Shown in pieces: positions 44,054-53,685 of a DNA stretch of 64,000 nucleotides. Each line of letters opens with the position of its first letter. Within the stretch, counting starts at the first letter, position 1. Location: contig NZ_CDBZ01000154.1 of assembly GCF_000819985.1 (NCBI RefSeq), positions 1 through 64,000 on the forward strand. The letters run 5' to 3'. A model generated the notes under the pieces. It was not told the DNA's origin. It saw only the letters and a list, made by a program, of their open reading frames with translations, and made no database searches. The position numbers and the translations under genes were made by a program. This DNA is from Aeromonas media (GTDB lineage Bacteria; Pseudomonadota; Gammaproteobacteria; Enterobacterales; Aeromonadaceae).

Positions 44054-45061
44054 ATGAAAATGAAGATGCTGGCGCTGGTGTTCTCCTCGCTGATCGCCCA
44101 GTCGGCCTTTGCCGCTGCGGAAGTGAATGTCTACTCCACTCGGCAGGATGAGCTGATCAAGCCCATCATCCAGCAGTTCGAGAAAGAAACCGGTATCAAG
44201 GTCAACGTGGTGTTTGCCAAAGAGGGGCTGAACGAGCGTCTGGAGCGCGAAGGCAAGCTCTCCCCGGCGGATCTGATGCTGACCGTCGACATCAGCCGCC
44301 TGACCGATCTGGTGGAGAAGGATCTGGTGCAGCCGGTGGACAGCAAGACGCTGCAGGATAACATCCCGTCCATCTATCGGGATCCGGACAACAAGTGGTT
44401 CGCCCTGACCACCCGGGTTCGCGCCATCTACTCCAGCAAGGATCGCCTCGGCAAGCTCGACACCATCAGTTACGAAGATCTGGCCAAGCCTGAATTCAAA
44501 GGAAAAATTTGTACCCGCAGCGGCAAGCACGAGTACAATGTGGCGCTGGTTTCGTCCATGATCGCCCATCACGGCATGACGGACGCTAAAACCTGGCTGG
44601 AAGGGGTCAAGGCCAACCTGGCGCGCAAGCCGCAAGGCAACGACCGGGATCAGGTCAAGGCGATCAAGGATGGTATCTGCGACGTCTCTCTGGGCAACAG
44701 CTACTACCTGGGTGCCATGTTGAAAGACCCGGCACAGAAATCCTGGGCCGATGCGGTCTACATCAACTTCCCGAACCAGGGTGATCGCGGTGCCCACGTC
44801 AACGTGAGCGGTGTGGCCATGACCAAGTACGCCAAGAACAAGGACGCGGCCCAGAAGCTGATGGAGTTTCTCTCTGGCGACACCGCCCAGCACATGTACG
44901 CGGACGTGAATGCCGAGTACCCGGTCAAGGCCGGGGTCGAGCCTTCCGCCATGGTCAAGTCCTGGGGCAGTTTCAAGTCTGACCCCATGCCGGTCAGCGA
45001 CTACGCCAAGCACCGCAAGGACGCCTTGCAGCTGCTGGATGAAGTGAAATTCGACTTGTAA
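44054..45061 (+). CDS. Ferric iron ABC transporter, periplasmic binding protein
   Basis: 335 residues, start at 44054 with AAGGA seven bases upstream. The signal peptide MKMKMLALVFSSLIAQSAFA precedes the mature start AAEVNVYSTRQDELIKP. The paired tyrosines in GNSYYLGAM are the iron-coordinating residues of the FbpA/FutA class. It delivers Fe3+ to the adjacent permease; the operon looks Fur-regulated. Confidence 0.93.
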   Translation: MKMKMLALVFSSLIAQSAFAAAEVNVYSTRQDELIKPIIQQFEKETGIKVNVVFAKEGLNERLEREGKLSPADLMLTVDISRLTDLVEKDLVQPVDSKTLQDNIPSIYRDPDNKWFALTTRVRAIYSSKDRLGKLDTISYEDLAKPEFKGKICTRSGKHEYNVALVSSMIAHHGMTDAKTWLEGVKANLARKPQGNDRDQVKAIKDGICDVSLGNSYYLGAMLKDPAQKSWADAVYINFPNQGDRGAHVNVSGVAMTKYAKNKDAAQKLMEFLSGDTAQHMYADVNAEYPVKAGVEPSAMVKSWGSFKSDPMPVSDYAKHRKDALQLLDEVKFDL

Positions 45062-45100
45062 TCAGATGGGGCCAAGGGCCCCATCAATCTCTGTGGTCTC

Positions 45101-46726
45101 ATGAAAAATTTTGGATGGATTGCCAGCAGCTGGGCCACCGCTCTGCTGCTGGGTTTGCCGGTGCTTGCCCTCATCTTCTCTGCCCTCTCGGCAGACGGAG
45201 ACCTGTTTCGCCACCTCGTCGATACGGTGCTGCTCGATTACCTTCGCAACACCTCAGGTCTGGTGCTGGGGGTGGTGCTGCTCAGCCTGCTGTTCGGGGT
45301 GCCCACTGCCTGGCTGGTCGCCATGTGCCAGGTGCCCGGGCGCCGCGCCCTGCAGTGGGCCCTGATGCTGCCCATGGCCATGCCCTCCTACATAGTGGCT
45401 TACGTCTATACCGACCTGCTCGACTACTCGGGCCCGCTGCAGGCGGGGCTGAGAGCCCTGTTTGACTGGCAGAGCCCGACCGATTACTGGTTCCCGGCCA
45501 TCCGTTCCCTCGGCGGTGCCGCCTGGGTGCTGGCGCTGGTGCTGTTCCCCTATGTCTATCTGCTGGCGCGCGCCTCCTTCCTGGAACAGTCGGTCAGCCT
45601 CATTCACTCCAGCCGATTGCTCGGCTGCACCCCCTGGCAGAGCTTTCGTCGCCTCAGCCTGCCCCTGGCCCGCCCCGCCATCATGGTCGGGGCATCGCTG
45701 GTGGCGATGGAGACCCTGGCCGACTTCGCCACCGTCCATTTCTTTGCCATCAACACTCTGACGACGGCCATTTACGACACCTGGCTCGGTTACGGCAGCC
45801 TGGCCACTGCCGCCCGGCTCTCCTGCCTGATGCTGCTGGCCGTGGTGCTGCTCATCGCCCTGGAGCGCCGCTCCCGCCAGCGCCAGCAGGTATTCCAGAA
45901 ATCCATGGGCCATGAGCAGCCTCTGCGCTATCCCCTCAAGGGGGCCAGCCGTCTGCTGGCCGGGCTCTGGTGCTGGGGACTGGTGCTGGCCGGTTTCGCT
46001 CTGCCGTTCGTCATCCTGCTGGATTACGGGGTGCGCTATTTCGCACTGTCGTGGACGCTGGAGTTCGTGCGCTTCGCCGGCAACAGTCTGCTCATCTCGG
46101 CCCTGACTGCCCTGCTCGCCATGGCCATCGCCCTGCTGCTGGGTTTCTTCCGCCGTCTCGATGGTGGCACTCGCAGCCTGCTGCCCCTGCGCATCGCCGC
46201 CACCGGTTATGCCATGCCGGGCACAGTGCTCGCCATCGGGGTGCTGGTGCCGCTGACGGCGCTCGATTTTGGTCTCAACGATCTGGCCGAGTGGCTCGGG
46301 ATGCAGGGACCAGGCCTGCTGCTGACTGGCACCCTCACCGCCATCGTATTCGGCTACCTGGTGCGCTTCGTGGCCATCGCCATCGGCTCGGTGGAGAGCA
46401 GCATGGGCAAGATCTCCCCCAGCCTCGACATGGCGGCCCGCTCTCTGGGACAGGGGACGGGGGGCATGCTGCGCCGGGTGCATCTGCCTCTGGTGCGACG
46501 AGGTCTCTTTGCCGGTGCCATGCTGGTGTTCATCGAATCCATGAAGGAGCTGCCCGCGGCCCTGCTGCTGCGGCCGTTCAACTTCGAGACCCTGGCGACC
46601 CATGTCTACCAGTTCGTCTCGGACGAGATGCTGGAGCGGGGGGCGCTCGGCGCCATCGTCATCGTGCTGGTGGGGCTGGTACCGCTTATCTGGGTCAATC
46701 GCAGTCTGGACAGCCCGGGTCATTAG
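45101..46726 (+). CDS. Ferric iron ABC transporter permease (fused two-domain)
   Basis: 541 residues, two BPD_transp_1-type halves of about 260 residues each, giving about 12 membrane helices, as in FbpB. The coupling-loop EAA-like motifs appear in each half (SRLLGCTPWQSFRRLSLPLA and DMAARSLGQGTGGMLRRVHL). Second gene of the iron importer operon, 39 bases after the binding protein. Confidence 0.94.
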   Translation: MKNFGWIASSWATALLLGLPVLALIFSALSADGDLFRHLVDTVLLDYLRNTSGLVLGVVLLSLLFGVPTAWLVAMCQVPGRRALQWALMLPMAMPSYIVAYVYTDLLDYSGPLQAGLRALFDWQSPTDYWFPAIRSLGGAAWVLALVLFPYVYLLARASFLEQSVSLIHSSRLLGCTPWQSFRRLSLPLARPAIMVGASLVAMETLADFATVHFFAINTLTTAIYDTWLGYGSLATAARLSCLMLLAVVLLIALERRSRQRQQVFQKSMGHEQPLRYPLKGASRLLAGLWCWGLVLAGFALPFVILLDYGVRYFALSWTLEFVRFAGNSLLISALTALLAMAIALLLGFFRRLDGGTRSLLPLRIAATGYAMPGTVLAIGVLVPLTALDFGLNDLAEWLGMQGPGLLLTGTLTAIVFGYLVRFVAIAIGSVESSMGKISPSLDMAARSLGQGTGGMLRRVHLPLVRRGLFAGAMLVFIESMKELPAALLLRPFNFETLATHVYQFVSDEMLERGALGAIVIVLVGLVPLIWVNRSLDSPGH

Positions 46727-46798
46727 GCCTGTCACCAGGGTACATGAGCGTACCCCGGCCATCGGCGGGGGATGCCACGAAACGAGAGGAACTGAGTC

Positions 46799-47833
46799 GT
46801 GTCTTGCTTGCAAGTAGAGAAGGTTAGCTGCCGTTACAACGGCCAGAACGTGCTGGAGCAGCTCTCCCTGACGGTGGCCGACAACGAGATCGTCTGCCTG
46901 CTGGGGGCGAGCGGTTGTGGCAAGACCACCCTGCTAAAGGCCGTCGCCGGCCTGCTGCCACTGGCGGAAGGCAGCATTCGTCTCGGCGATACCCTGCTGG
47001 ACGGGCCCGGCGTGACGGTGTCGCCTGAGCGTCGCCACATCGGCATGATCTTTCAGGATTACGCCCTCTTCCCCCATTTGACGGTGGCCGAGAATATTGG
47101 TTTCGGGCTGACCCGGGCACCTCGCGAGGCCCGCCAGCAGCAGATCGACGAGGCGCTGACCCTGGTCAACCTGCAGGGCTTGGGGGATCGCTATCCCCAT
47201 CAGCTCTCCGGTGGCCAGCAGCAGCGGGTCGCCATCGCCCGCGCCCTGGTGTGCAAGCCCAGACTGATGCTGCTGGACGAGCCCTTCTCCAACATCGACA
47301 CCCAGGTGAGGATGAAGCTGATCCTCGAGATCCGCACCCTGCTCAAGCGTCAGGGGATAGGCGCCATCTTCGTCAGTCACAGCAAGGAAGAGGCGTTTGC
47401 CTTCGCCGACCGGCTGGCGCTGTTCCGAGCCGGTCACATCGAGCAGGTAGGGGAACCGGAACAACTCTATCGCCAGCCGCAGAACCGCTTCGTGGCGGAG
47501 TTTCTTGGTGGGGTCAACTATCTGGCGGCCGAGGTGGTGGACAGCCACTGCGTGCAGACGGCGCTCGGGGTCATCTGTGGCCATGAGCCGCACGGTCGCG
47601 CCCCGGGAGAGCGGTTGCAGCTGATGCTCAGGCCCCAGCAGCTGGCATTGGCGGCCGCCGCCGATGGCGACTTGCTGGTGCGGGAGCAGCAGTTCCTCGG
47701 CCATCACTGCCGGGTGCTGGTGGAGTGCGCCGACCAGGTGCTGGAGGCCAGCATAGGGGAGCCTCTCGAGGGGGAGAGGGCGCGGGTCACCGTGGCCCCC
47801 CATGCCCTGGTGCTGTTCGAACAGATGTCCTGA
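46799..47833 (+). CDS. Ferric iron ABC transporter ATP-binding protein
   Basis: 344 residues, GTG start at 46799 with AGAGGA eight bases upstream. Walker [10 protein letters not shown], signature [15 protein letters not shown], Walker [13 protein letters not shown], and a C-terminal TOBE-like domain (about 240-344) as in FbpC/AfuC. It powers the adjacent permease. Confidence 0.94.
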   Translation: MSCLQVEKVSCRYNGQNVLEQLSLTVADNEIVCLLGASGCGKTTLLKAVAGLLPLAEGSIRLGDTLLDGPGVTVSPERRHIGMIFQDYALFPHLTVAENIGFGLTRAPREARQQQIDEALTLVNLQGLGDRYPHQLSGGQQQRVAIARALVCKPRLMLLDEPFSNIDTQVRMKLILEIRTLLKRQGIGAIFVSHSKEEAFAFADRLALFRAGHIEQVGEPEQLYRQPQNRFVAEFLGGVNYLAAEVVDSHCVQTALGVICGHEPHGRAPGERLQLMLRPQQLALAAAADGDLLVREQQFLGHHCRVLVECADQVLEASIGEPLEGERARVTVAPHALVLFEQMS

Positions 47834-47914
47834 TAGTGATGGGAAATCAAGGAATTGACTCCGTTCCGGTTTATAATCGCGCCACGCCCATAGCCAATGC
47901 CTTTGGAGAGAGAA

Positions 47915-48820
47915 ATGAAAGCCCAAGCCGGGATCTGCGCAGAGCCGAATCTGCATGCCCTCTATCTGATGTTCAATCGCACCGGTGACGGTGTCGAGCT
48001 GGCAGCCCGTCTGGCCAGGCTGCCGGTTCTGTGGGATTCGGTGAGCGCCGATTTCCCCGACGCCGGTTTCAGCGGTCTGGTTGCCGTCGGGGCCGAGGGC
48101 TGGGATGCCATCTACCCTGTCGCCCGTCCGCCCCAGTTCCGTGGTTTTATGGCTCAGGAAGCCAATGGTCATGAGGCGCCGAATACCCCGTTTGATCTCT
48201 TCGTGCAACTGCGTGCCGATCGGGTCGATGTGCTGCACCATGCCGGTCAGCGCGTGATGGCCCTGCTGGCCGGGTTGGTGGCACTGGCCGAAGAGGTGCG
48301 CGGTTTCCGCAATCTGGATTGCCGGGATCTGACCGGTTTCGTCGACGGCACCGAGAACCCCCAGGATGAGCACAGGGCCGAGGTAGCGTTGCTGGAGGGG
48401 GGCGAGTTTGCCGGTGGCTCCTATGTCCATGTCCAGCGCTGGGTGCATGCCATGAGCGACTGGGAGAAGCTGGCCCTGAAGGAGCAGGAGGACATCATTG
48501 GCCGCACCAAGGCCGACAACATCGAGTATGAATCGGCCGACAAGCCGCTGACCTCCCACATCAAGCGGGTCAACCTCAAGACCCCGAAGGGAGAGTCCAT
48601 GGAGATACTGCGCCAGAGCATGCCCTGGGGCACCATGCGCGAGCAGGGGCTCTACTTCATCTCCTGCTGCCGCACCCCGCAGCACTTCAATGCCATGCTG
48701 GCCAGCATGTACAAGGGGGAGGGGAGCCACTTCGATCACCTGCTGCGCTTCACCAGGGCAGTGACAGGAGCCGCCTTCTTCGCCCCCTCCATCGATTTTC
48801 TGGTCGCCCAAGGCAAGTAA
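47915..48820 (+). CDS. Dye-decolorizing (DyP-type) haem peroxidase
   Basis: 301 residues, start at 47915 after GGAGAGAG. The family's GxxDG motif is seen in TGFVDGTENPQDE, and the haem-ligand region is in AGGSYVHVQRWVHAM. No signal peptide, so the enzyme is cytoplasmic, as in the YfeX-type subgroup. It oxidises porphyrinogens or other substrates with H2O2. Located just downstream of the iron importer, which fits haem/iron metabolism, though it probably has its own promoter. Confidence 0.9.
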   Translation: MKAQAGICAEPNLHALYLMFNRTGDGVELAARLARLPVLWDSVSADFPDAGFSGLVAVGAEGWDAIYPVARPPQFRGFMAQEANGHEAPNTPFDLFVQLRADRVDVLHHAGQRVMALLAGLVALAEEVRGFRNLDCRDLTGFVDGTENPQDEHRAEVALLEGGEFAGGSYVHVQRWVHAMSDWEKLALKEQEDIIGRTKADNIEYESADKPLTSHIKRVNLKTPKGESMEILRQSMPWGTMREQGLYFISCCRTPQHFNAMLASMYKGEGSHFDHLLRFTRAVTGAAFFAPSIDFLVAQGK

Positions 48821-48846
48821 CTGCTTGCTAATCGCGCAGAAACAAC

Positions 48847-48871
48847 AATCCCGGCCTTGGCCGGGATTTTT
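48847..48871. terminator. Bidirectional terminator between the DyP gene and argR
   Basis: AATCCCGGCC/GGCCGGGATT with a TT loop and T-rich flank. Confidence 0.9.
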
Positions 48872-48898
48872 CGTTCAGGTGGCGCGAGCGCGACCGGA

Positions 48899-49369
48899 TC
48901 AGGGGGTCTGTTCGAACAGCTCGAGGGCGGAGAGGTAGAGCTCTTCGATGTCGGTGTCGCTGGTCGGGGTGATGAAGATGGTGTCATCACCGGCTATGGT
49001 GCCGAGGATACCTTCGGCCTTGCCGAGGGAGTCGAGCAGGCGGGCGATGAGCTGGGCCGCCCCCGGGCTGGTGTGGATCACCACCAGGGCGCCGTTGTGG
49101 TCGACATCCAGTACCAGGTTCTTGAGCGGGCTGGAGGTGGTGGGCACACCCAGTTCCACCGGCAGGCAGTAGACCATCTCCATCTTGGCATTGCGGGTGC
49201 GGACGGCGCCGAAGCGGCTCAGCATGCGCGAGACCTTGGACTGGTTGATGTTCTCAAAGCCCATCTCTTGCAGGGCAGTGACTATCTCTGCCTGGGAGCC
49301 AAATCGCTCCTCTTTCAGCAAGGCTTTAAAGGCCTTGGCCAGTTTTTCTTGCTTGTCGTTATGTTTCAT
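48899..49369 (-). CDS. argR: Arginine repressor ArgR
   Basis: 156 residues. The winged N-terminal domain includes [20 protein letters not shown] and [18 protein letters not shown]; the C-terminal hexamerisation/arginine-binding domain has [16 protein letters not shown] and [11 protein letters not shown]. It represses arginine biosynthesis and uptake genes, and is here divergent from the arginine importer operon, with an ARG box between them. Confidence 0.96.
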   Translation of the reverse strand: MKHNDKQEKLAKAFKALLKEERFGSQAEIVTALQEMGFENINQSKVSRMLSRFGAVRTRNAKMEMVYCLPVELGVPTTSSPLKNLVLDVDHNGALVVIHTSPGAAQLIARLLDSLGKAEGILGTIAGDDTIFITPTSDTDIEELYLSALELFEQTP

Positions 49370-49482
49370 CTTGGACTCACGAATGAGGGAGGTGACCGCC
49401 TGTCACGCTCAGGCGGCAGATACGAACAGCGCTGCTATTTTGCATTCATATGCCTGTTTTGGCAAGGAAGCGGCGCTTGTTC

Positions 49483-49496
49483 TGCATATTGATTCA
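49483..49496. promoter_or_regulatory. ARG box between argR and the art operon
   Basis: TGCATATTGATTCA matches the ArgR consensus TGAATnnnnATTCA with a single mismatch in the left half. A further half-site ATTCA lies at 49444-49448. It sits about 75 bases before artP and 115 before argR, so it can control both. Confidence 0.7.
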
Positions 49497-49569
49497 AATA
49501 TAGCTTGCATCAACTTATGCTGGCGCTAGAATCAGGACGAAATTTTGAAAACTTATTCAATTGGGCTGT

Positions 49570-50310
49570 ATGGGTATCGAATTAATCGGCATCGAAAAAT
49601 CCTGGCACAAAGTGCCGGTACTGCAACAGGTCAGCTTCCGGACTGCACCCGGCGAGACCTTGGTATTGCTGGGCCCGAGCGGTGCGGGCAAGAGTTCGCT
49701 GCTGCGGATGATGAACCTGCTGGACACCCCGGATGCGGGTGTGCTGCGCATAGCCGACAGTGAATTTTCTTTCCCGTCCAACCTTTCTGCCGCCGAATTC
49801 AACCGTCAGGCCCAGGCCTTGCGCCGCAAGGTGGGCATGGTGTTCCAGCAGTACAATCTGTGGCCCCATCTCACCGTGATGGAGAATCTCATCGAGGCGC
49901 CCGTAAAACTGCTCGGCATGAGCAAGGCGGCCGCCATCGAGAAGGGTGCCTACCTGTTGGCCCAGTTGCAGCTGGCCGACAAGCGGGATGCCTGGCCGGC
50001 GCGCCTCTCCGGCGGTCAGCAGCAGCGGGTGGCCATCGCCAGAACCCTGATGATGGATCCCCAGGTACTGCTGTTTGACGAGCCCACCGCGGCGCTCGAT
50101 CCTGAAATAACCAAAGAGGTGGCGGAGATCATCCGCACCCTGAGCCAGACCGGCATCACCCAGGTGGTGGTGACCCACGAGGTGGAGTTCGCCCGCAAGG
50201 TGGCCAGTCAGGTGATTTATCTGGAGAAGGGGCGGATCATCGAATCCGGCACCGCCGCCATCTTCCAATCTCCGCAAACCAGCCGGTTTGCCGAATTCTT
50301 GATGCATTGA
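49570..50310 (+). CDS. artP: Arginine ABC transporter ATP-binding protein ArtP
   Basis: 246 residues. ETLVLLGPSGAGKSSLLRMM (Walker A), VFQQYNLWPHLTVMENLIEA (Q-loop region), [17 protein letters not shown] (signature) and VLLFDEPTAALDPE (Walker B) match ArtP closely. First gene of artP-artI-artQ-artM. The ATG at 49570 is used; a TTG at 49561 is an alternative. Confidence 0.94.
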   Translation: MGIELIGIEKSWHKVPVLQQVSFRTAPGETLVLLGPSGAGKSSLLRMMNLLDTPDAGVLRIADSEFSFPSNLSAAEFNRQAQALRRKVGMVFQQYNLWPHLTVMENLIEAPVKLLGMSKAAAIEKGAYLLAQLQLADKRDAWPARLSGGQQQRVAIARTLMMDPQVLLFDEPTAALDPEITKEVAEIIRTLSQTGITQVVVTHEVEFARKVASQVIYLEKGRIIESGTAAIFQSPQTSRFAEFLMH

Positions 50311-50334
50311 TACTGAATCGATAAGGAAGCTGTC

Positions 50335-51072
50335 ATGAAAAAGAGTCTGTTGCTGGTTGCTGCCATGGGTCTGCTGAGCACCTCGGTGCTGGCCAAGGAG
50401 ATCAAGTTCGCCACCGAGGCCACTTATGCGCCGTTCGAATACCTGGATGACAAGAACGAGTTCCAGGGCTTTGACATCGATCTGGCCCGCGCCGTCTGCG
50501 AGCAGGCGAAGCTGGAGTGCAGCTTCCACAACCAGGCCTTTGACAGCCTGATCCCCAGCCTCAAGTTCCGTCGCTATGACGCCGTCATTGCCGCCATGGA
50601 CGTGACTCCGGAGCGGGCCGCCCAGGTCGACTTCTCCGACATCTATTACGAGAACTCCGCGGTCTTCGTGGCCAAGAAGGGCGCCTTCAAGGGGCCTGAA
50701 GAGCTGGTGGACAAGACGGTTGGCGTGCAGAACGGCACCTCCCATCAGTCCTACCTGGTGGACAACTGGGTGAGCAAGGGTCTGCTGACCGTGCCCTACG
50801 CCAGCTACCAGAGCGCCTTCCTTGACATGATGAACGGTCGCACCGACGGCGTCTTCGCCGACACCGCCGTTGCCGCCGATTGGCTCAAGCAGCACCAGGA
50901 GTACGGTGTCATCGGTACACCGGTGACCGACGCCAAGTACTTCGGTACCGGCTTTGGCATCGCTGTGGCCAAGGGCAACCAGGAGCTGCTGACCCAGCTG
51001 AACAAGGGGCTGGCCGACATCAAGGCCAACGGCACCTATCAGAAGATCTTCGACAAGTACTTCGCGCAGTAA
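50335..51072 (+). CDS. artI: Arginine ABC transporter, periplasmic binding protein
   Basis: 245 residues. The signal peptide ends VLAKE (about residue 20). The mature protein, IKFATEATYAPFEYLDDKNE, FDIDLARAVCEQA and DAVIAAMDVTPERAAQVDFS, follows the ArtI/ArtJ family of amino-acid-binding proteins. I cannot distinguish ArtI from ArtJ on sequence alone. It is 24 bases after artP. Confidence 0.92.
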   Translation: MKKSLLLVAAMGLLSTSVLAKEIKFATEATYAPFEYLDDKNEFQGFDIDLARAVCEQAKLECSFHNQAFDSLIPSLKFRRYDAVIAAMDVTPERAAQVDFSDIYYENSAVFVAKKGAFKGPEELVDKTVGVQNGTSHQSYLVDNWVSKGLLTVPYASYQSAFLDMMNGRTDGVFADTAVAADWLKQHQEYGVIGTPVTDAKYFGTGFGIAVAKGNQELLTQLNKGLADIKANGTYQKIFDKYFAQ

Positions 51073-51075
51073 GCC

Positions 51076-51726
51076 ATGCTGAGCCTGTTGTTGGATGCAG
51101 CCTGGATGACCCTGGGGCTGGCCTTGGCATCATTGGTCGGGGGCATGGCGCTGGCGCTGGCATTCAGCGCCGCCGAGCTCAGCAAGCAGCGTTGGCTGGT
51201 GTGGCCTGTGGCCACGCTGACCACGCTCATTCGTGGTTTGCCCGAGCTGCTGGTGGTGCTGTTCATCTACTTCGGCTCGACCCAGGTGTTGTTCCTCATC
51301 ACCGGGGAGTATGTGGAGTTCAGCCCCTTCGCCTGTGGCGTGCTGGCGCTCTCCCTGCTGTTCGCGAGCTACGCCACCCAGACCCTGCGGGCGGCGCTCA
51401 ATGCGGTGCCCGCCGGGCAGCGGCTGGCGGCGCTGGCGCTGGGTCTTGGCAAGAGCCATATCTTCTTTCGCATCGTGCTGCCCCAGGCCTGGCGTCACGC
51501 CTTGCCGGGGCTGGGCAACCAGTGGCTGGTGCTGCTCAAAGACACTGCCTTGGTGTCGCTCATCGGGGTGAACGAGATGATGCGCCAGGCCCAGATGGCC
51601 TCGGCCAGCACCTATGAACCCTTCACCTGGTACGCCGCCGCCGCCCTCATCTACCTGGCCATCAGCCTGGTGAGTGAGTTTGGCTTGAAGCAGGCTGCCC
51701 GTTACACCCGCCGTTACGGAGGCTGA
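51076..51726 (+). CDS. artQ: Arginine ABC transporter permease ArtQ
   Basis: 216 residues, about five membrane helices. The coupling motif is [20 protein letters not shown]. Starts three bases after artI stops. It pairs with ArtM in the membrane. Confidence 0.92.
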   Translation: MLSLLLDAAWMTLGLALASLVGGMALALAFSAAELSKQRWLVWPVATLTTLIRGLPELLVVLFIYFGSTQVLFLITGEYVEFSPFACGVLALSLLFASYATQTLRAALNAVPAGQRLAALALGLGKSHIFFRIVLPQAWRHALPGLGNQWLVLLKDTALVSLIGVNEMMRQAQMASASTYEPFTWYAAAALIYLAISLVSEFGLKQAARYTRRYGG

Positions 51727-51728
51727 CC

Positions 51729-52391
51729 ATGCAGGATTACCTGATGACCCTGCTGGGGGGGCTGGCGATTACCCTGCAGCTCACCGCGTTCAGCCTGCTG
51801 CTTGGCGTGCTGATGGCGGCTGGCATGACCTGGGTGCTGGAGCGCCGCATTCCGGTGGTGACCCAGCTTGTGCAGCTGTGGGTGTTGGTCTTTACCGGCA
51901 CGCCCCTGCTCATCCAGATCTTCCTCATCTACTACGGGCCTGGCCAGTTTGAATGGCTCAAGGCCGGACCGCTCTGGCCGTTGCTCAAGCAGCCCTGGTT
52001 CTGCGCCGTGCTGGCGCTCGGGTTCAACACCGCGGCCTACTCCACCCGGCTGTTCAAGGGGGCGCTCGACGCCATCCCCGCCGGCGAGGTGGAAGCCTGC
52101 CGGGCGCTCGGCTTCTCCGCCGGCCAGACTCTGTGGATGAAGACCCGCCACGCCGCCCGTCGGCTGGTGCCTGCCTACTCCAACGAAGTGATCCTGGTGC
52201 TCAAGGGCAGCTCCCTCGCCAGTACCATCACCATCATGGACATCATGGGGCTGGCCCAGCGTCTCAACGCCCAGACCTATGACACCCTGGCGGTGTTTAC
52301 CGTGGCCGGGGGCCTCTACCTGACCATGAATGGATTGTTAACAATTGGTTTCCGCTGGTGCGAGAAGCGTGCACTGGCATTCCAGTCCTGA
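51729..52391 (+). CDS. artM: Arginine ABC transporter permease ArtM
   Basis: 220 residues, about five helices. VEACRALGFSAGQTLWMKTR is the coupling loop; FTGTPLLIQIFLIYYG is typical of polar amino-acid permeases. Begins two bases after artQ ends, so it is the last gene of a tight operon, followed by a terminator-like hairpin. Confidence 0.92.
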   Translation: MQDYLMTLLGGLAITLQLTAFSLLLGVLMAAGMTWVLERRIPVVTQLVQLWVLVFTGTPLLIQIFLIYYGPGQFEWLKAGPLWPLLKQPWFCAVLALGFNTAAYSTRLFKGALDAIPAGEVEACRALGFSAGQTLWMKTRHAARRLVPAYSNEVILVLKGSSLASTITIMDIMGLAQRLNAQTYDTLAVFTVAGGLYLTMNGLLTIGFRWCEKRALAFQS

Positions 52392-52419
52392 AGCAGTCGT
52401 ATTTACCTCTTAATGGTGA

Positions 52420-52449
52420 GGGAGACACAGGAAATCTGTGTCTTTCCTC
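52420..52449 (+). terminator. Terminator-like hairpin after artM
   Basis: GACACAG/CTGTGTC (52424-52442) around GAAAT, followed by TTTCC. The short T-tract makes it only a probable terminator. The rest of 52450-52633 should hold the mdh promoter, which I could not pin down. Confidence 0.55.
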
Positions 52450-52633
52450 CCATTTATCGCATATTCCTCTCCGCTTTCGTCACCGCTTGCTCCCTGGCTC
52501 ACAGAACCCGTGATTACAACTGTTATCAGATTGTTTTTTAGCAGGGGATCCTTTAAGGTGAGGCGCACAATAAGAAACAGCGTTAACCCAACTAGAAACA
52601 ACCTTAAACCTACGCTTAGACATGGAGTTGATC

Positions 52634-53569
52634 ATGAAAGTTGCCGTTCTGGGTGCCGCCGGTGGCATCGGCCAAGCCCTTGCTCTGCTGTTGAAAAATC
52701 GCCTGCCTGCCGGTTCCGAGTTGAGCCTGTATGACATTGCCCCGGTCACTCCGGGCGTGGCGGCGGACCTGAGCCATATTCCGACTGACGTGAAAGTAAA
52801 AGGTTTCTGCGGTGAAGATCCGAGCCCGGCTCTGGTCGGCGCCGATGTCGTGCTGATCTCTGCCGGCGTGGCGCGCAAGCCCGGCATGGATCGTTCCGAT
52901 CTGTTCAACATCAACGCCGGTATCGTCAAGAACCTGGTGGAGAAGTGTGCCGCCTCCTGCCCGCAGGCATTGATCGGCATCATCACCAACCCGGTCAACA
53001 CCACGGTCGCCATCGCCGCCGAAGTGCTGAAGAAGGCCGGCGTCTATGACAAGCGTCGTCTGTTCGGCGTGACCACCCTGGACGTCATCCGTGGCGAGAC
53101 CTTCGTGGCCGAGGCCAAGGGCCTGAACATCGACAAGATCCGCGTCAACGTGATCGGTGGCCACAGTGGCGTGACCATTCTGCCGCTGCTGTCCCAGATC
53201 GAAGGGGCCAGCTTCACCGCGGAAGAAGCGGCTGCCATGACCAAGCGCATCCAGAATGCCGGTACCGAAGTGGTGGAAGCCAAGGCCGGTGGCGGTTCTG
53301 CCACTCTCTCCATGGGTCAGGCTGCTTGCCGTTTCGGTCTGTCCCTCATCAAGGGTCTGCAGGGCGAAGCCAATGTCATCGAGTGCGCCTATGTGGAAGG
53401 CAACGGCGAGCACGCCACCTTCTTCGCGCAGCCGGTGCTGCTGGGCAAGAACGGTGTCGAGAGCGTGCTGGACTACGGCAAGCTGAGCGCCTTCGAGCAA
53501 GAGTCCATGGACAGCATGCTGGCTACCCTGAAGGCCGATATCCAGCTGGGTGTCGACTTCGTCAAGTAA
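52634..53569 (+). CDS. mdh: NAD-dependent malate dehydrogenase Mdh
   Basis: 311 residues, one less than E. coli Mdh. [20 protein letters not shown] is the Rossmann N-terminus, [16 protein letters not shown] and IIGNPVNTT-type sequence ([13 protein letters not shown]) line the active site, and the catalytic His is in [15 protein letters not shown]. It oxidises malate to oxaloacetate in the TCA cycle. In E. coli it is the neighbour of argR; here the art operon lies between them. Confidence 0.97.
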   Translation: MKVAVLGAAGGIGQALALLLKNRLPAGSELSLYDIAPVTPGVAADLSHIPTDVKVKGFCGEDPSPALVGADVVLISAGVARKPGMDRSDLFNINAGIVKNLVEKCAASCPQALIGIITNPVNTTVAIAAEVLKKAGVYDKRRLFGVTTLDVIRGETFVAEAKGLNIDKIRVNVIGGHSGVTILPLLSQIEGASFTAEEAAAMTKRIQNAGTEVVEAKAGGGSATLSMGQAACRFGLSLIKGLQGEANVIECAYVEGNGEHATFFAQPVLLGKNGVESVLDYGKLSAFEQESMDSMLATLKADIQLGVDFVK

Positions 53570-53587
53570 GCCGCAGCGTCGATCATG

Positions 53588-53609
53588 AGGGGAGCCCAGG
53601 CTCCCCTTT
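53588..53609 (+). terminator. Terminator of mdh
   Basis: Exact stem AGGGGAGCC/GGCTCCCCT with a CA loop and TTT after it. Confidence 0.75.
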
Positions 53610-53685
53610 GTCATTTCCGGGGTTTGCCATGGCGGACTAAGGAGATGGACCCGGCTGCCGATAAAGAGGGCAGCAGGAGATCCCT

